DNA of 64,000 nt, taken from Antrodiella citrinella. Its lineage: Eukaryota > Basidiomycota > Agaricomycetes > Polyporales > Steccherinaceae. The stretch's first letter is position 1, and every line of letters begins with the position of its first letter. The notes beneath the pieces are model-generated. The model was not told where the DNA came from, made no database searches, and was given only the letters and a program-made list of their open reading frames with translations. The DNA lies in the NCBI GenBank assembly GCA_004802725.1, contig SGPM01000141.1, forward strand, positions 1 to 64,000, given 5' to 3'. This document shows positions 35,741 to 46,379 of the stretch, piece by piece. A program made the position numbers and the translations under genes.

Positions 35741-38527
35741 TCATTGTTGTTTCGTTTTCCTGCGCGTGAACTATGCGGTGCGGTGAGATTAGTTCGTGCC
35801 GACGCGCTCCCAATATAACCTATACTCACCACCGTCAATACAGTGCCGTCCGGAAGCGTATCCTTCCGTNGAACGAGTTCGTAGCCGAACAGTTTGGGCA
35901 TAATGATGCGCCAACCGGCCCAATAGATGACACTGAAGGCGAAGATAGCAATACCTACGAGACTATATCTGTGGGACATATCAGCACGTNATATACTCGC
36001 ATCACGGTGGGCAACATACAGGTAATATGGGAGCGGGGGCGTATCACCAACTCCGTTAGATGGCCGCACGAAGGGAGCGACCAGTACTGCGGTAAATGTC
36101 AGTCTACATCTCCATCCATGAGGAAAATTCGACATACAGAACGACGTCGACGCTAGGTAAAAGAATGCGAAAGAGAGAAAAACTGAGGGTCATGACAGAT
36201 ACNATTAGCTTCGACGCATTGCCGACAACCTCATAAGCCTTGCCTTTGAACGGTCGTGGAACGTTGGGTTGACGCCACCGCAACCAAAATAGACCCTGGA
36301 AGACTTACAATNTGAGCAAGATTGTAGTGTACGAAGTACTACCAACTGTACTGACCAGGACGACGAAAAAGTTAATGATCTGTTGAGGGTATCCTTGAAC
36401 GTCCAGGATAAACGGATACGCCACTTGTGCCGGAGGGGCTAAGATGATGATGATCTATTCGTTGAATGAGTGTCGAAGTAGCCAGAAGATGCGAAGCATG
36501 TACGAACCGTCATAATAAAGTTGACCAGCAACCCAGGGAAAGGTGATTTCTTGGTCGGCCANTTGGACGCCCAAAAGTGATTTCCAAACGGGAAAGGGAT
36601 ACCCTCTTTCGCAAGTTCTGGATAGGTACACGTTAACACCACTTTACCATGAATAGAGANGTAAAGAAGTAGCCACCTTGAATGACCCTTGCCCAAGCGA
36701 AGGTCTAAAACTTGGTTCAGCTAAAGAGCTGTCGCTAGACTGGACTTGNTCAACATACCACAGTAACGATATTCTGGCAAAGAAGAACTTAGTCCGTCTT
36801 CNGAAATAAGCTAGATAACGGAGAGACTCACACTGACGCACGGATCGCGAAGTTCAGATAGTCAGTACCATATTAGCACTTTGNGTTCTTTCATAGGATC
36901 TGACTCACCCCAGCGCACTAGACAGCGGTCAGTCAACGTAGCTTGCGACACGGTGATCACGCACCTCAAGGCGACGAATACAGTCAAGGCTCTTTGTGCT
37001 TGAACACCAAATACGTTCTTGAAAAACAGCGATGCTACTGTAGTCCCGCTACTCAAGATCTCGTCTTTTGACGTTGCGCTGATGAACACGAAAATTCGTC
37101 AACTTGAGTCTTGTTCCTGGCCTGAATTGCGGGAAGTAAATGCCACTTACGAGAAATACGCAATATTCGCCAGAATGTACAACGTCGCACAAATACCAAG
37201 ACCTAATGGGCCGGCGATTTTCAGAGTTCGTACGGGATCCTTCACGTTGTTCATCACGTAGTTGACGTTCGACCATCCCGAGTAGGAGAATAGAATCTTG
37301 AACATCGCGGTAGCATACTGTGAAGCGGATGGGTAAGACGTCAAGAGTTATGGATATATGAAGCGTACGTTGTTACTGCTATGCGAACTATTCGCAAATG
37401 CGTTTCGAAAGTTTGCATGAGGATCTTGAATGTGTGTGCGGCCAGAGAGTACAACCCAGCCTGACGATAACTGGTGAGTTCGCAATTTCGGCTAAATTGC
37501 AAAGAACAAACCTGTGACGACTATAAAGAGAAGGATCCCGATCTTGAATATGCTCAGACTCTAATTCTCCTTTATGAGTTGCTACTCCGAGCTGATATCA
37601 GGTGAAAACTTACGTTCATAAGGTATATTCCACCACGAGGCCAGATGCCATGCAACAGCACCACGAAAGAGATCACTGCAATCGCCACAGTGAGCCTACA
37701 CCATGCTCATTCAAAATAAACAGTACCTCCAATCGCGATGCCTCGCTGAACCCATTCGCTTGCTTGGTGTCCGGAAGCAATCACAATACTGAGATAAATG
37801 TTAGTTTGAGAAAGCAGCAAGAATAATGCAGCGTACTCACTTGTTCGCGAAAACCTATTCAAGCAACCCAAGATGTTAGTGTAATCTTGCGATGACCTTG
37901 NCTCTGCTTACTATGCAATTTGCGGAGCTGAAGCTAGTGAGAATGGCGTCCACGGCAAAGACCGTCGTGGCAAGATACGGGGGTCGTTTGTAAGCCGCTT
38001 CTAAGTAGACTTTCTCGCCNCCGCTTCGAGGAATCATAGTGCCAAACTCGAGCCAGATGAACAGGCCACAGAANGAGAGAAGGAATCCAAAGACCCATAA
38101 CATCAGAGAAGCACCGACAGAGCCAACGGAACCGAGTATCGAAGAGGGCGTGGAAAAAATTCCGGTCCCAATGATTTTCCCGACTCTACCAGTCAAGCGA
38201 TATCAGCTGANAGAATCAGAAGAACCAGACTGCACGCACATTAGGAGAGTGCAGCTGAAGACACCCAGGTGACGACCCATACCACCTGCAGCGTCTGGCA
38301 AGTGTAAGTTAGCATGGTGAGCAAGGCGCAAGTGCACAACNGCACAAGCACACACCTTCGGCCAAAGTAAGCGTTCCCGACTGAAGTTCTGCGTCGGTTT
38401 CGCCCACTACCAGNATGTCCNGCCGAGTTTCTCGCGTCTTCTCGTCCGCTGCATATTCATTGACATCGCCCTCGTCGGTCGTAGACGTTTCTCGACGANG
38501 GGTCCAGGACTTCAGATAACTGGTCAT
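35741..38527 (-). CDS. MUP1-like amino-acid permease, copy A (contains N bases)
   Basis: This copy is inverted relative to copy B and shares its exon plan. It starts MTSYLKSW at 38527 and ends with a short exon coding FTRRKTKQQ. Core motifs: VGKIIGTGIFSTPSSILGSVG, LIWLEFG-like FIWLEFGTMIPRS, EKVYLEAAYKRPPYLA, GWSNVNYVMNNVKDPVRTL and ELAKEGIPFPFGNHFWAS. These belong to the LAT/high-affinity methionine permease (Mup1) branch of the APC family, which imports amino acids with protons through about twelve spans in the plasma membrane. Where copy B has a GC donor, this copy has a normal GTGAGT. A one-nucleotide exon at 36833 is needed for phase. About ten N bases fall in introns and exons, so integrity cannot be proven. 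Confidence 0.72.
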
Positions 38528-40295
38528 TTTGCGTGGGTGATAGATNGGAAGTGATTACCTGCTCTACTTCCGCACAATACCAGCGANATTTTATAGCGGC
38601 TGAGATAGGACTGAATTCTATCTTTGTCTGAGANGAAATCGTAGGGGTACCAGGGAAGCACTTCTCGAGCGCTTCTAACGCCATATCATTGCATCATTGC
38701 GATACGGAGGAGCTCAGCTGCTCAAGACGGTGAGAATAGTGCAGCTGGAAGAACTGGGACTAATTAATATCGGGAAGGGAACATAGGAGAGCTGTAAAAC
38801 GTACCACGGTGCTCCTTGNGATATGGCGAAGGTCGGCTGTTGGGAAGGATAGATATACTCGCTGCACCTCAACTAGCCTTGGAGCTCTGGAGCTTGGAGG
38901 TGCAGACAAGGATGGCTCACGTTTTATCCAGGAACTGGCACATGCGCCAAGGTCGAACTGTGTTTTCTTCGGTCTACGGCATGGCTCTGTGTACACGAGG
39001 AATGCTAGANCACAATTCAGGGAGTTTATGGATTTCTTGAGTAGTGTCAACACATAGTATAGCGCCACAAACACGTACAGATACACACCTATTGTAAATT
39101 TTCGCATGCATGCGACATAGCTTGAGAGAGATGCAACTAACGTTGGATTTACTGAATCCATCCACCGGCAGTACCGTGTACAGCGCCCATATTGAACAGC
39201 AAGCCTTTGCACGGACGTTCAGGTTAATCTNCTCTTCTGCGAGTGCCAATAAAGCAACGAGGAAGTCAATCNTACTATTTATTTAAGGTTGTGTGTCAGT
39301 GGAAGAGGAGGAAGAGGGCGTACGCGATAGGATATGGTGGCGCTTACTACATAACTAATTATGCGACGCTAGCCAGGACCCCGGGCAATCCACCCAAATG
39401 CCACTTGAAAATCCCGACAAAATGAGGCCAAAATGGGCGAATGCCTGTGTAAGTNCCGACAAAATGAAGGTTCCGGCGCCGAAGGCCTGTGTGCAGGTCC
39501 CGACAAAATAGTCTGACGTTTATAATCAAGCTGATNGCAAGCGTCACGGTCCAAGCACCAAAATTTTCNCGGAAGACGTGCTGTCTAACTCCAATTCGAG
39601 TCTAATTCGTCNNTCTTGGAGAGTGGAAACCCCTGTTATCCCAGTGGCGTACTCAAGNCGTACTCGCAATTCTACTTTTGTGAGCACGCAAGGATGAGAG
39701 AAGCAAGGCTACCGCATACCTCAGTGATCTAGGCTCGTGACACCATCCCGCTCATAAACATTNAACGATCGCGCATTTCGGAGAATGAACCGGAGAACGA
39801 AAGGCGCGAGGTTGCGCGTTTACGATGCGGGTTGGTCTGAAGAAATAGCCGAAGGCGGGCGTCTCAACTTCAACGTATTTCTTGCTTCTGACTTTCACGG
39901 TATGTCGATTTTCATACTCACTTCCGTCTACAGATTGCCATGAAAACGGTACCAACTGACTCGGACATACTTTGTAGATAATTCCCACTGTTATTTTGAG
40001 AGCGGTTGCTCCACTGCCGCATGTCAGCGCAGAATACCTGCGAGACAGAGTTGCCATACGGTGAAAATATGCTGCTGTAGCTCTGAACCTTGGGAAATAT
40101 CATGGGTGAGTCCATTTGATGCTACAGTTAGCTCTAATGTACAATTTTTCCAACAGATCTACGTTTCTCTAATGTGTGGCACTAAGAGACAGTCACATCT
40201 CTGTTGCCTCCTCGTACAAATTGAGAGAATCAAAACCAGGTGAGCTTCCGCGGTCTGAGTATACCTTGTCGTGTTGTAACTGATGGTTTAGGACT
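38528..40295. other. degenerate spacer between the permeases
   Basis: Many frames are interrupted and carry N bases. No homologous gene recognised. It contains the GACAAAAT repeat described separately. Confidence 0.3.
39412..39509. repeat. TCCCGACAAAAT repeat, three units
   Basis: Units at 39412-39423, 39454-39465 (one N) and 39498-39509, spaced 42 and 44 nt. The last two are each preceded by a shared GCCTGTGT, suggesting a larger unit of about 43 nt. Confidence 0.7.
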
Positions 40296-40900
40296 ATGCG
40301 ATTCTTACTGTACCCATCTTCCTCTAACATATCTCGTTTCAACGAAGAGAGGACGAATATCGGTCTATTTGCTGCCTCTTACAACCCAGAAAGTCGGTTT
40401 TATGTCGTTCATCGATGTCCGGTGAGTGTTCTGTTGCTCAAAACAATGTATAATAACATACCATGCCATATTACAGACCTTTTGACACACTCAGGCCAGT
40501 GTAGTGGTCACTACTCCGTATTTTGCGTACCTGGGCGTCTAGTACGCCGAAACGCAGTTTAAATGAATGTAAGCATGAACATCAACTCGTATCCTTGTTT
40601 CTTGCGCTTAACTATTTATATAGGTATATATGATACACCTCTGACTGTTTTCGCCGTCGAATGTCCTCCTCTGCATATCGCACGCGGAAATCTGGTGTTT
40701 CTGCGCACCCGGTTTCAGAATGTCAGGCAGTCGAGTAGATTCGGGTAAGTTCTCTATTTAACTACTTCTCATAGAACCACAGTAATGTTCTGAACCAACC
40801 CCAGCGTCCCTCCTGTCCATTACATTCGAGATCCAACGGCCACACTGAACACGCTCTGGGGGCGTCTACTGCGCAAGAACTCAGTTTTGGCTACCTGTGA
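40296..40900 (+). other. possible multi-exon hypothetical gene or fragment
   Basis: Three open stretches, 40296-40421, about 40625-40745 and about 40805-40898, are each bounded by plausible donors (GTGAGT, GTAAGT, GTGAGT). I do not recognise the product, and a continuous frame across all three could not be established. It may be a relic. Confidence 0.2.
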
Positions 40901-41655
40901 GTGCCTCACCATTTCACATCCTTCCTTTTGCGATGTTATGTTGACAATTTTATACTATAGCCATAATATGGTATCGCGCCTACCACTTCCGATCTCATGC
41001 TAACAACATGCGCAGATTTGCTGTTTTGGACAGCTTTTTAGGGCCATAATTATATTTTATAGCTTCACAAAGGCATGGAATTCGTAATTTTGGTTCCATA
41101 CGATATTTATGATGTTGTTATAACATACTATGTACGCTTTATGTAGAATGTCTTCGACGGACAGATGCTGTCGAGCATCTTGAGTCTGTCCGAGCTCACC
41201 AAAACGAGGCGCCCGCCCTCGGCTATTTCTTCACCGAAAAACCTGACCAGTTGAGCCAGTAGTGAGCGCTAGTGAGCGCTGAGCCCAGCAGGTTCCACGA
41301 CGTCGAGACTCGAGAACCCCAGCGGAGCGGCGGACTTTGAACTCGTAGAACCGGCTGGGATCCCGAGCCTATCAGTGATCCTCACCTAGTATGTTCACAC
41401 TTCATCTCTGATCCGACTTGACCTCAACTGACTTCAGTGACCCGCGCTTTACAGTATTTTCAGATGGAATCTGCATGGGACCACTGTACATCTCTGTACA
41501 TGAGCTCGCAATCGCAATGATGGGAATGAATGGCGCAAGAAGCGCTCTGATTTACGGCTTACAATCTTCTCTAACTTCTCACTGATAGGTAGACCATTAC
41601 TCCATATATATCATATCGCGTTGGTTTACTTGTGGTGAGTCCCTTCCCCTCCATC
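40901..41655. other. permease copy B upstream region
   Basis: No gene seen. AT-rich up to about 41130, then GC-rich with short inverted and direct repeats (41261-41280). An AT-rich ATATATAT stretch near 41605 may be the promoter element of the permease. Confidence 0.35.
41261..41280. repeat. tandem AGTGAGCGCT, two units
   Basis: Two perfect adjacent 10-nt copies; each contains the palindrome AGCGCT. Confidence 0.8.
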
Positions 41656-44411
41656 ATGTCGTCCTTTTTTAAGTTCGTATCCAGGCGAAAACTCGACGAC
41701 ACCTCAGACGTAGGCTCTGGTTCTGCGAATGACGATATAGCGGTAGAGAAGGTTCAGGAAACGTCAGAAAAAGAGAAGGATGTTGCATATGACAACGACG
41801 ATATCCTGGAGCTGGCGACACAACTTGATCCAGACCTCAATCCGAGTCCTGGAGCTCTCACGTTGGAAGAAGGTGCGCAGTGTCTTGTTTGTGGGTCGCG
41901 TGATACTCCTTCATCTCACAAAATGATATGTAGATGCGGCGGGAGGTATGGGACGTCATTTGGGTGTATTCAGCTGCACACTCCTGATGTAGGTCATTCG
42001 TGCACTTTGATTCTGCTGCAAATCTCATCATCCTCGCCGCAGTGTCGGACGCATCATCGGAACTGGCATTTTCTCTACTCCATCGTCGATCCTGGGCTCT
42101 GTTGGTTCTGTCGGTGCATCTCTTATGCTCTGGGTCCTTGGGTTTGTCTTGTCGTTTTGCGGTTTGTTCATCTGGTTGGAGTTTGGAACCATGTTTCCTC
42201 GGAGCGGAGGAGAGAAGGTGTATCTGGAAGCGGTCTATAAGAAGCCAAAATACCTTGCGACTGTCATATTCGCCGTCAATGCTATCGTGCTGGGTTTCAC
42301 TGCGTCAGGATGTATTGTGAGTTTCCACTAACGTTGCGACGCGAGAGAATCGCTCAACCCGTTGACTTGCAGGTATTCGCAAGCAAGCAAGTCACATACC
42401 CTTCATAAGGCGTAGATATGCTAACATTTGTTTTACAGCATTCTTGTTGCCGCAGGACATACAGCCACTCCATGGGTTGAACGTGGTATAGCTCTCGGAG
42501 GTATGTGACTCTTGAGCCTCCACTCGATGCACACGCTGACTGGAATGCCCAGTCATCTTTTTTGTTACCCTTCTTCATGGGTTGACTCCCCGCGTCGGTA
42601 TCGTAGTGATGAACGTTAGTGCACCTCCATACTCTTCTGTACCTTTATTGACTCGGGTGCTGCAGACATTGAGCGTGTTCAAGATTGGTATTCTGCTATT
42701 TGTGGTTGTCACCGGATGGGTGGTTCTATCTGGTCGCACGCACATCCAGGATCCTCATCAGAACTTCCGGAATGCTTTCGCGGGAAGCTCTCATAGCAGC
42801 AACGATGTACGCGGAACAGTCGTTATCTTGTCCTTATCGTGATTGTCACTGAAGCCCGCCTGACCATGCTCGCTAGTATGCCACTGCCACTTTCAAAGTC
42901 TTAAACGCTTATGCCGGTTGGTCGAACGTCAACTACGTGTTGAACAACGTGAAGAACCCCGTACGCACGCTCAAGATCGCTGGTCCACTCGGTCTGGCAA
43001 TCTGTGCTGTTCTATATCTTCTTGCGAACATTGCATATTTTTCGTAAGTTTTTGCAATGGCCCGTCCTCTTACACCAAGGCTCACGTTCATTATCAGTGC
43101 GTCATCAAAAGAGGAAATCCTCAAGAGCGGCGTGACAGTCGCCTCTCTATTCTTTGGGAATGTGTTTGGGAAACAAGCCCAGAAGGCATTGACCGTCTTC
43201 GTTGCGCTTAGGTACGCTGAACCATGTCTTGACTAGTGCAGGTACTTATGAGTTCGACTGTAGTGCTCTAGGGTAAGCCCCAATTCCAAATTACGCGGAA
43301 ACTTATTAACATTTCTGTCCGCTCGTTTTTGATCTCCTCAGGGTATGTCCTCTGATATGAACCCTTGTCGCTGAACTGATCTCCCCTGATTTGCATAGAA
43401 CGTGATTACCATCGTAAGTCGATGAATGTTCCATGTCGGTGTTTATACTGAAATCCGTCCCAGACCTTTGCTGCATCTCGTATCAACCAAGGTCCGTGGT
43501 TTTTTTCCACGTAAACAATACCTGTCTGATATGCCGCGATCCTAGAGCTCGCCAAGGAGGGTATCCCGCTGCCGTTCGGGAGCCGCTTCTGGGCCTCTAA
43601 CTGGCCAACAGGACAATCCCCACTGCCTGGATTGATAATTCATCTGATTCCTTCCGTGAGTCTTATTCTGCAATGAACTGCCATGTTGCTTGATCGTTGA
43701 TCTTCCTTACAGATCATCGTTATCATCGCACCTCCCCCAGCCGTCGCATACCCGTTCATATTGGACGTGGAAGGGTACCCATCCCAAATAATCAACTTGT
43801 TCATCGTTGTCGTAAGTCTAAAGTTGATTATGATATTGTCTCAAGTTCTATACTCATTTTTCCTATGCAGGGCCTCTTCTGGCTGCGATACCGTAAACCC
43901 AATGCCGTGAGACCATTCAAAGGTGTGTACCTCGCCGTACCATGATTTATACAGAGCATTAAACGCCTCATAGTATGGTGGCCCTTTGCGGTGTTCTTCT
44001 TGGCCGCTGCGGTATTCCGTGAGTTTGGTCCCTTTCCGCATCAAAACTTCCTCAACGGTTTGAATTCTAGTGCTGGTTGCGCCATTCTTGAGACCTTCAA
44101 ACGGCGTCGGTGATACGCCTCCCCTCCCGTATTATCTGTGAGTTGAGCCTGGTCTTCGAACGAATTGCCTCTGACGAGCGTCATAGGTACTGTCTTATCG
44201 GTATTGCGGTCTTGGCCACCGGGGTCTTGTATTGGGCTGGATGGAGGGTCTTACTACCTAAGGTGTTCGGGTACGAGCTCGTGCCGCGCAAAGAGAAATT
44301 GGCAGATGGGACAGTGATCACATTGGTAAGCAGTGTTGATTTCTCTCAGAACATCCGTTCAATTGACCTTGGTTGTGGTAGTTCTCTAACCAGAAGGTGC
44401 ATAAAGAGTGA
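41656..44411 (+). CDS. MUP1-like amino-acid permease, copy B
   Basis: Exons supported by phase: 41656-41872, 41934-41988, 42043-42316, 42373-42386, 42439-42500, 42553-42614, 42666-42806, 42877-43043, 43098-43211, 43264-43272, 43342, then about 43400-43414 and later exons to 44382-44411. Product about 560 residues with about twelve membrane spans. Signatures: GRIIGTGIFSTPSSILGSVG, FIWLEFGTMFPRSGGEK, GWSNVNYVLNNVKNPVRTL, SALGNVITITFAASRINQ and ELAKEGIPLPFGSRFWASN. It belongs to the LAT/Mup1 group that takes up methionine and related amino acids at the plasma membrane. Intron four has a GC donor (GCAAGT). Consecutive exons of 9, 1 and 15 nt encode SALGNVITI. No stop or frameshift was seen, so it is probably functional. 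Confidence 0.85.
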
Positions 44412-44689
44412 AGTGTGCACGATGATTTACGACTGGCTATTTGGAATTAATTTTGATCTGTGCAAATCGGGACCTGCTGCACTCAGAATGCAGAAGACCG
44501 TAAGACATGAGTCAAACTGAACAAGTGCTTTAGATAATTCATCCTCAGTTCCCAGAAGCAGGGCCCGATACACTAAGTCGCCTCCATCCAGATGGGTCTC
44601 AATTCCGCGCTCTCTAACTTCCCCCACCACGCATTGAAGTGTGCGAGATTGTTATACCCAAACCACTCTCGCGCGAATCTCCAGCTGCA

Positions 44690-45160
44690 TCTGACCATCA
44701 CCCATCACCACCACTGACGTCGTCGACGTCCTGCGCGAGACTATCGAACCTTGCGCCCTCGATGTCGACCTTGAGCACGTCGAAGCACCTGTGGTCGTTC
44801 GCTGCCAGCGATGCATCATGTGAGTGTGTACTCGGCGCCTGGCGTCGCGGGCGTCGCGTGAACCGAGTGCGTAGAGGAGGAAGGAAGCGGGACTTGAGCG
44901 TTAGGAGGGACTCAGTCTCCGGCCTGAAACTGGTTACGCTGAAGTCGTACCCCCAGACTTGGCAATCGAAACTGCATGCGAGGAACACTACTTCGAAAAA
45001 GGATTCGTCGTAGATGCTTGTCTACAGAGAGACCGGTATGTATGAGTGACGTTGACGTTGGGTCGACATTGTACCCACCCAAGGAGTCTAAGTATGACGC
45101 ATTCAGATTGTTTCGCGATGAGTTTGAAGCAGCATAGCCATTTCCCGCCGTCCCGACGCG
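44690..45160 (-). pseudogene. relic of an FkbM-type methyltransferase
   Basis: On the minus strand, DGGKWLCCFKLIAKQSECVI is followed, in another frame, by VWGYDFSVTSFRPE, FLPP/HSH remnants and CFDVLKVDIEGARFDSLAQDV. These are ordered landmarks of the mushroom FkbM/Methyltransf_24-like family (DGGKW, GYDFSV, DVLKxDIEG). The frame changes, the middle is degenerate, and both ends are missing, so this is a decayed copy. Intact members are SAM-dependent methyltransferase-like proteins of unknown substrate. Confidence 0.7.
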
Positions 45161-46379
45161 ATGCGAGCACTGGAAGGATGGAAGATAAAAGTCCCCTACA
45201 GTGTTTCGTACTCACTGCTCAGTGCTCAGGATCCCGGCTAAGTATGGCCTGCGCGCGCTCTCAGGTATAACGGGGATGTCGCGGGTACAACTAAGCCTAT
45301 CCTTCCTGCATTGCGATAAGAGGGTCACAGCCAGTTTTGCACACGACCATCAACCGCGTACTCAGAAGGGAAAAGGGGCGCCTACTACTTTAACCCGATT
45401 CGATCTTGTGATCATGCAGATCACTGATCATCGTCGCCGCCGGTTCCTCTCAGAGTCTCAGACTCCTCTGCAGCTCTGCTGATGTTCTCCGAGTTCCGCC
45501 TCTAGGAGTACGCAAACATTGGTTTCGTACCCATCAGTGGTTAGGTTCGAGTTCTGTCTGGTTTCGAGACCAATAAACATGCCGTTCAGATCGTGCGTTT
45601 CTCTTGTATAATGTTGAGCAGGTATCTGTGGTTCTGCAGCCTACCCATTAAATTTTGTTCGAACCTGGCCATGGTGGGGCCCTCATGCATGATGCATGTC
45701 ACTGCATGATAGTGCATGATGCATCATGAGCTATCAATAGTACCATAGGTCGCTGTCGCTCTCTGTAACTGGTACCACTGGCAGAGTTCATCGAAACGAG
45801 GGTTTACAGCTGCCTTGGTACTACTCAGTGATAGGCCTGAAGTTTCGCAATGGAAAAAACAGGAGAAGTCTAGGCTGTTTCCTGTCAAGGATAGTACGTC
45901 AAAGGTTGGTGGGATGAAGCCCAGATGCCTTTCGTCTTCAGATGGTTGCTTGAGCTTGGAATTGCGATGTCTTTAATGGCCTATACCGTGCACTGGCATC
46001 AAATTTCGTAAGTGTAGCTGCGCCTGTTTACAGCGATGCCTCGAACAACTACGAGGTGGCTATTCGACCTTCCGCGTAGCGGTAGTAGTATTACTCGATA
46101 CAAAGATGCTACAGTTCACGCATTTCGTCACGAAGGCTTCAACAGAAATTCATTCTTCCATCTGTGCTCTACTGATGGCGGACACATCAAGCTCGCAAGG
46201 GTGTATGTTCCGTCCTACGACTAGCCTGCCACGTCTCTGAGCCCTACATGTATAAAAGGCCGGCGCTGTCAAGCATATCTGCTCGGGATGAATATCATTG
46301 GGACGCACTGTACAATTCTTGATCCTCTGGTTCTTGCATCGGCGCATGAACCATTCCTGCGCAGTGACTCCGGTATTTA
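45161..46379. other. 1.2 kb degenerate intergenic region
   Basis: No gene recognised. It holds an imperfect palindrome (45682-45730) and an orphan TATA-like TATAAAAG at 46251. Confidence 0.3.
45682..45730. repeat. imperfect palindrome rich in ATGCATGA
   Basis: CTCATG at the left end pairs with CATGAG at the right. Between them ATGATGCAT recurs and pairs with itself, so the 49 nt can fold on itself or arise by unit slippage. Confidence 0.65.

Noticed and set aside
25396..44411. A methionine-related cluster of homocysteine methyltransferase and Mup1-like permeases
   Set aside because: They are separated by more than 9 kb with unrelated genes between; proximity alone is weak evidence.
45600..45670. 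TTCGAACC resembling a tRNA B box
   Set aside because: No A box at the right distance and no acceptor stem.
46251..46258. TATAAAAG on the plus strand as a promoter
   Set aside because: No recognisable gene follows it on the plus strand.
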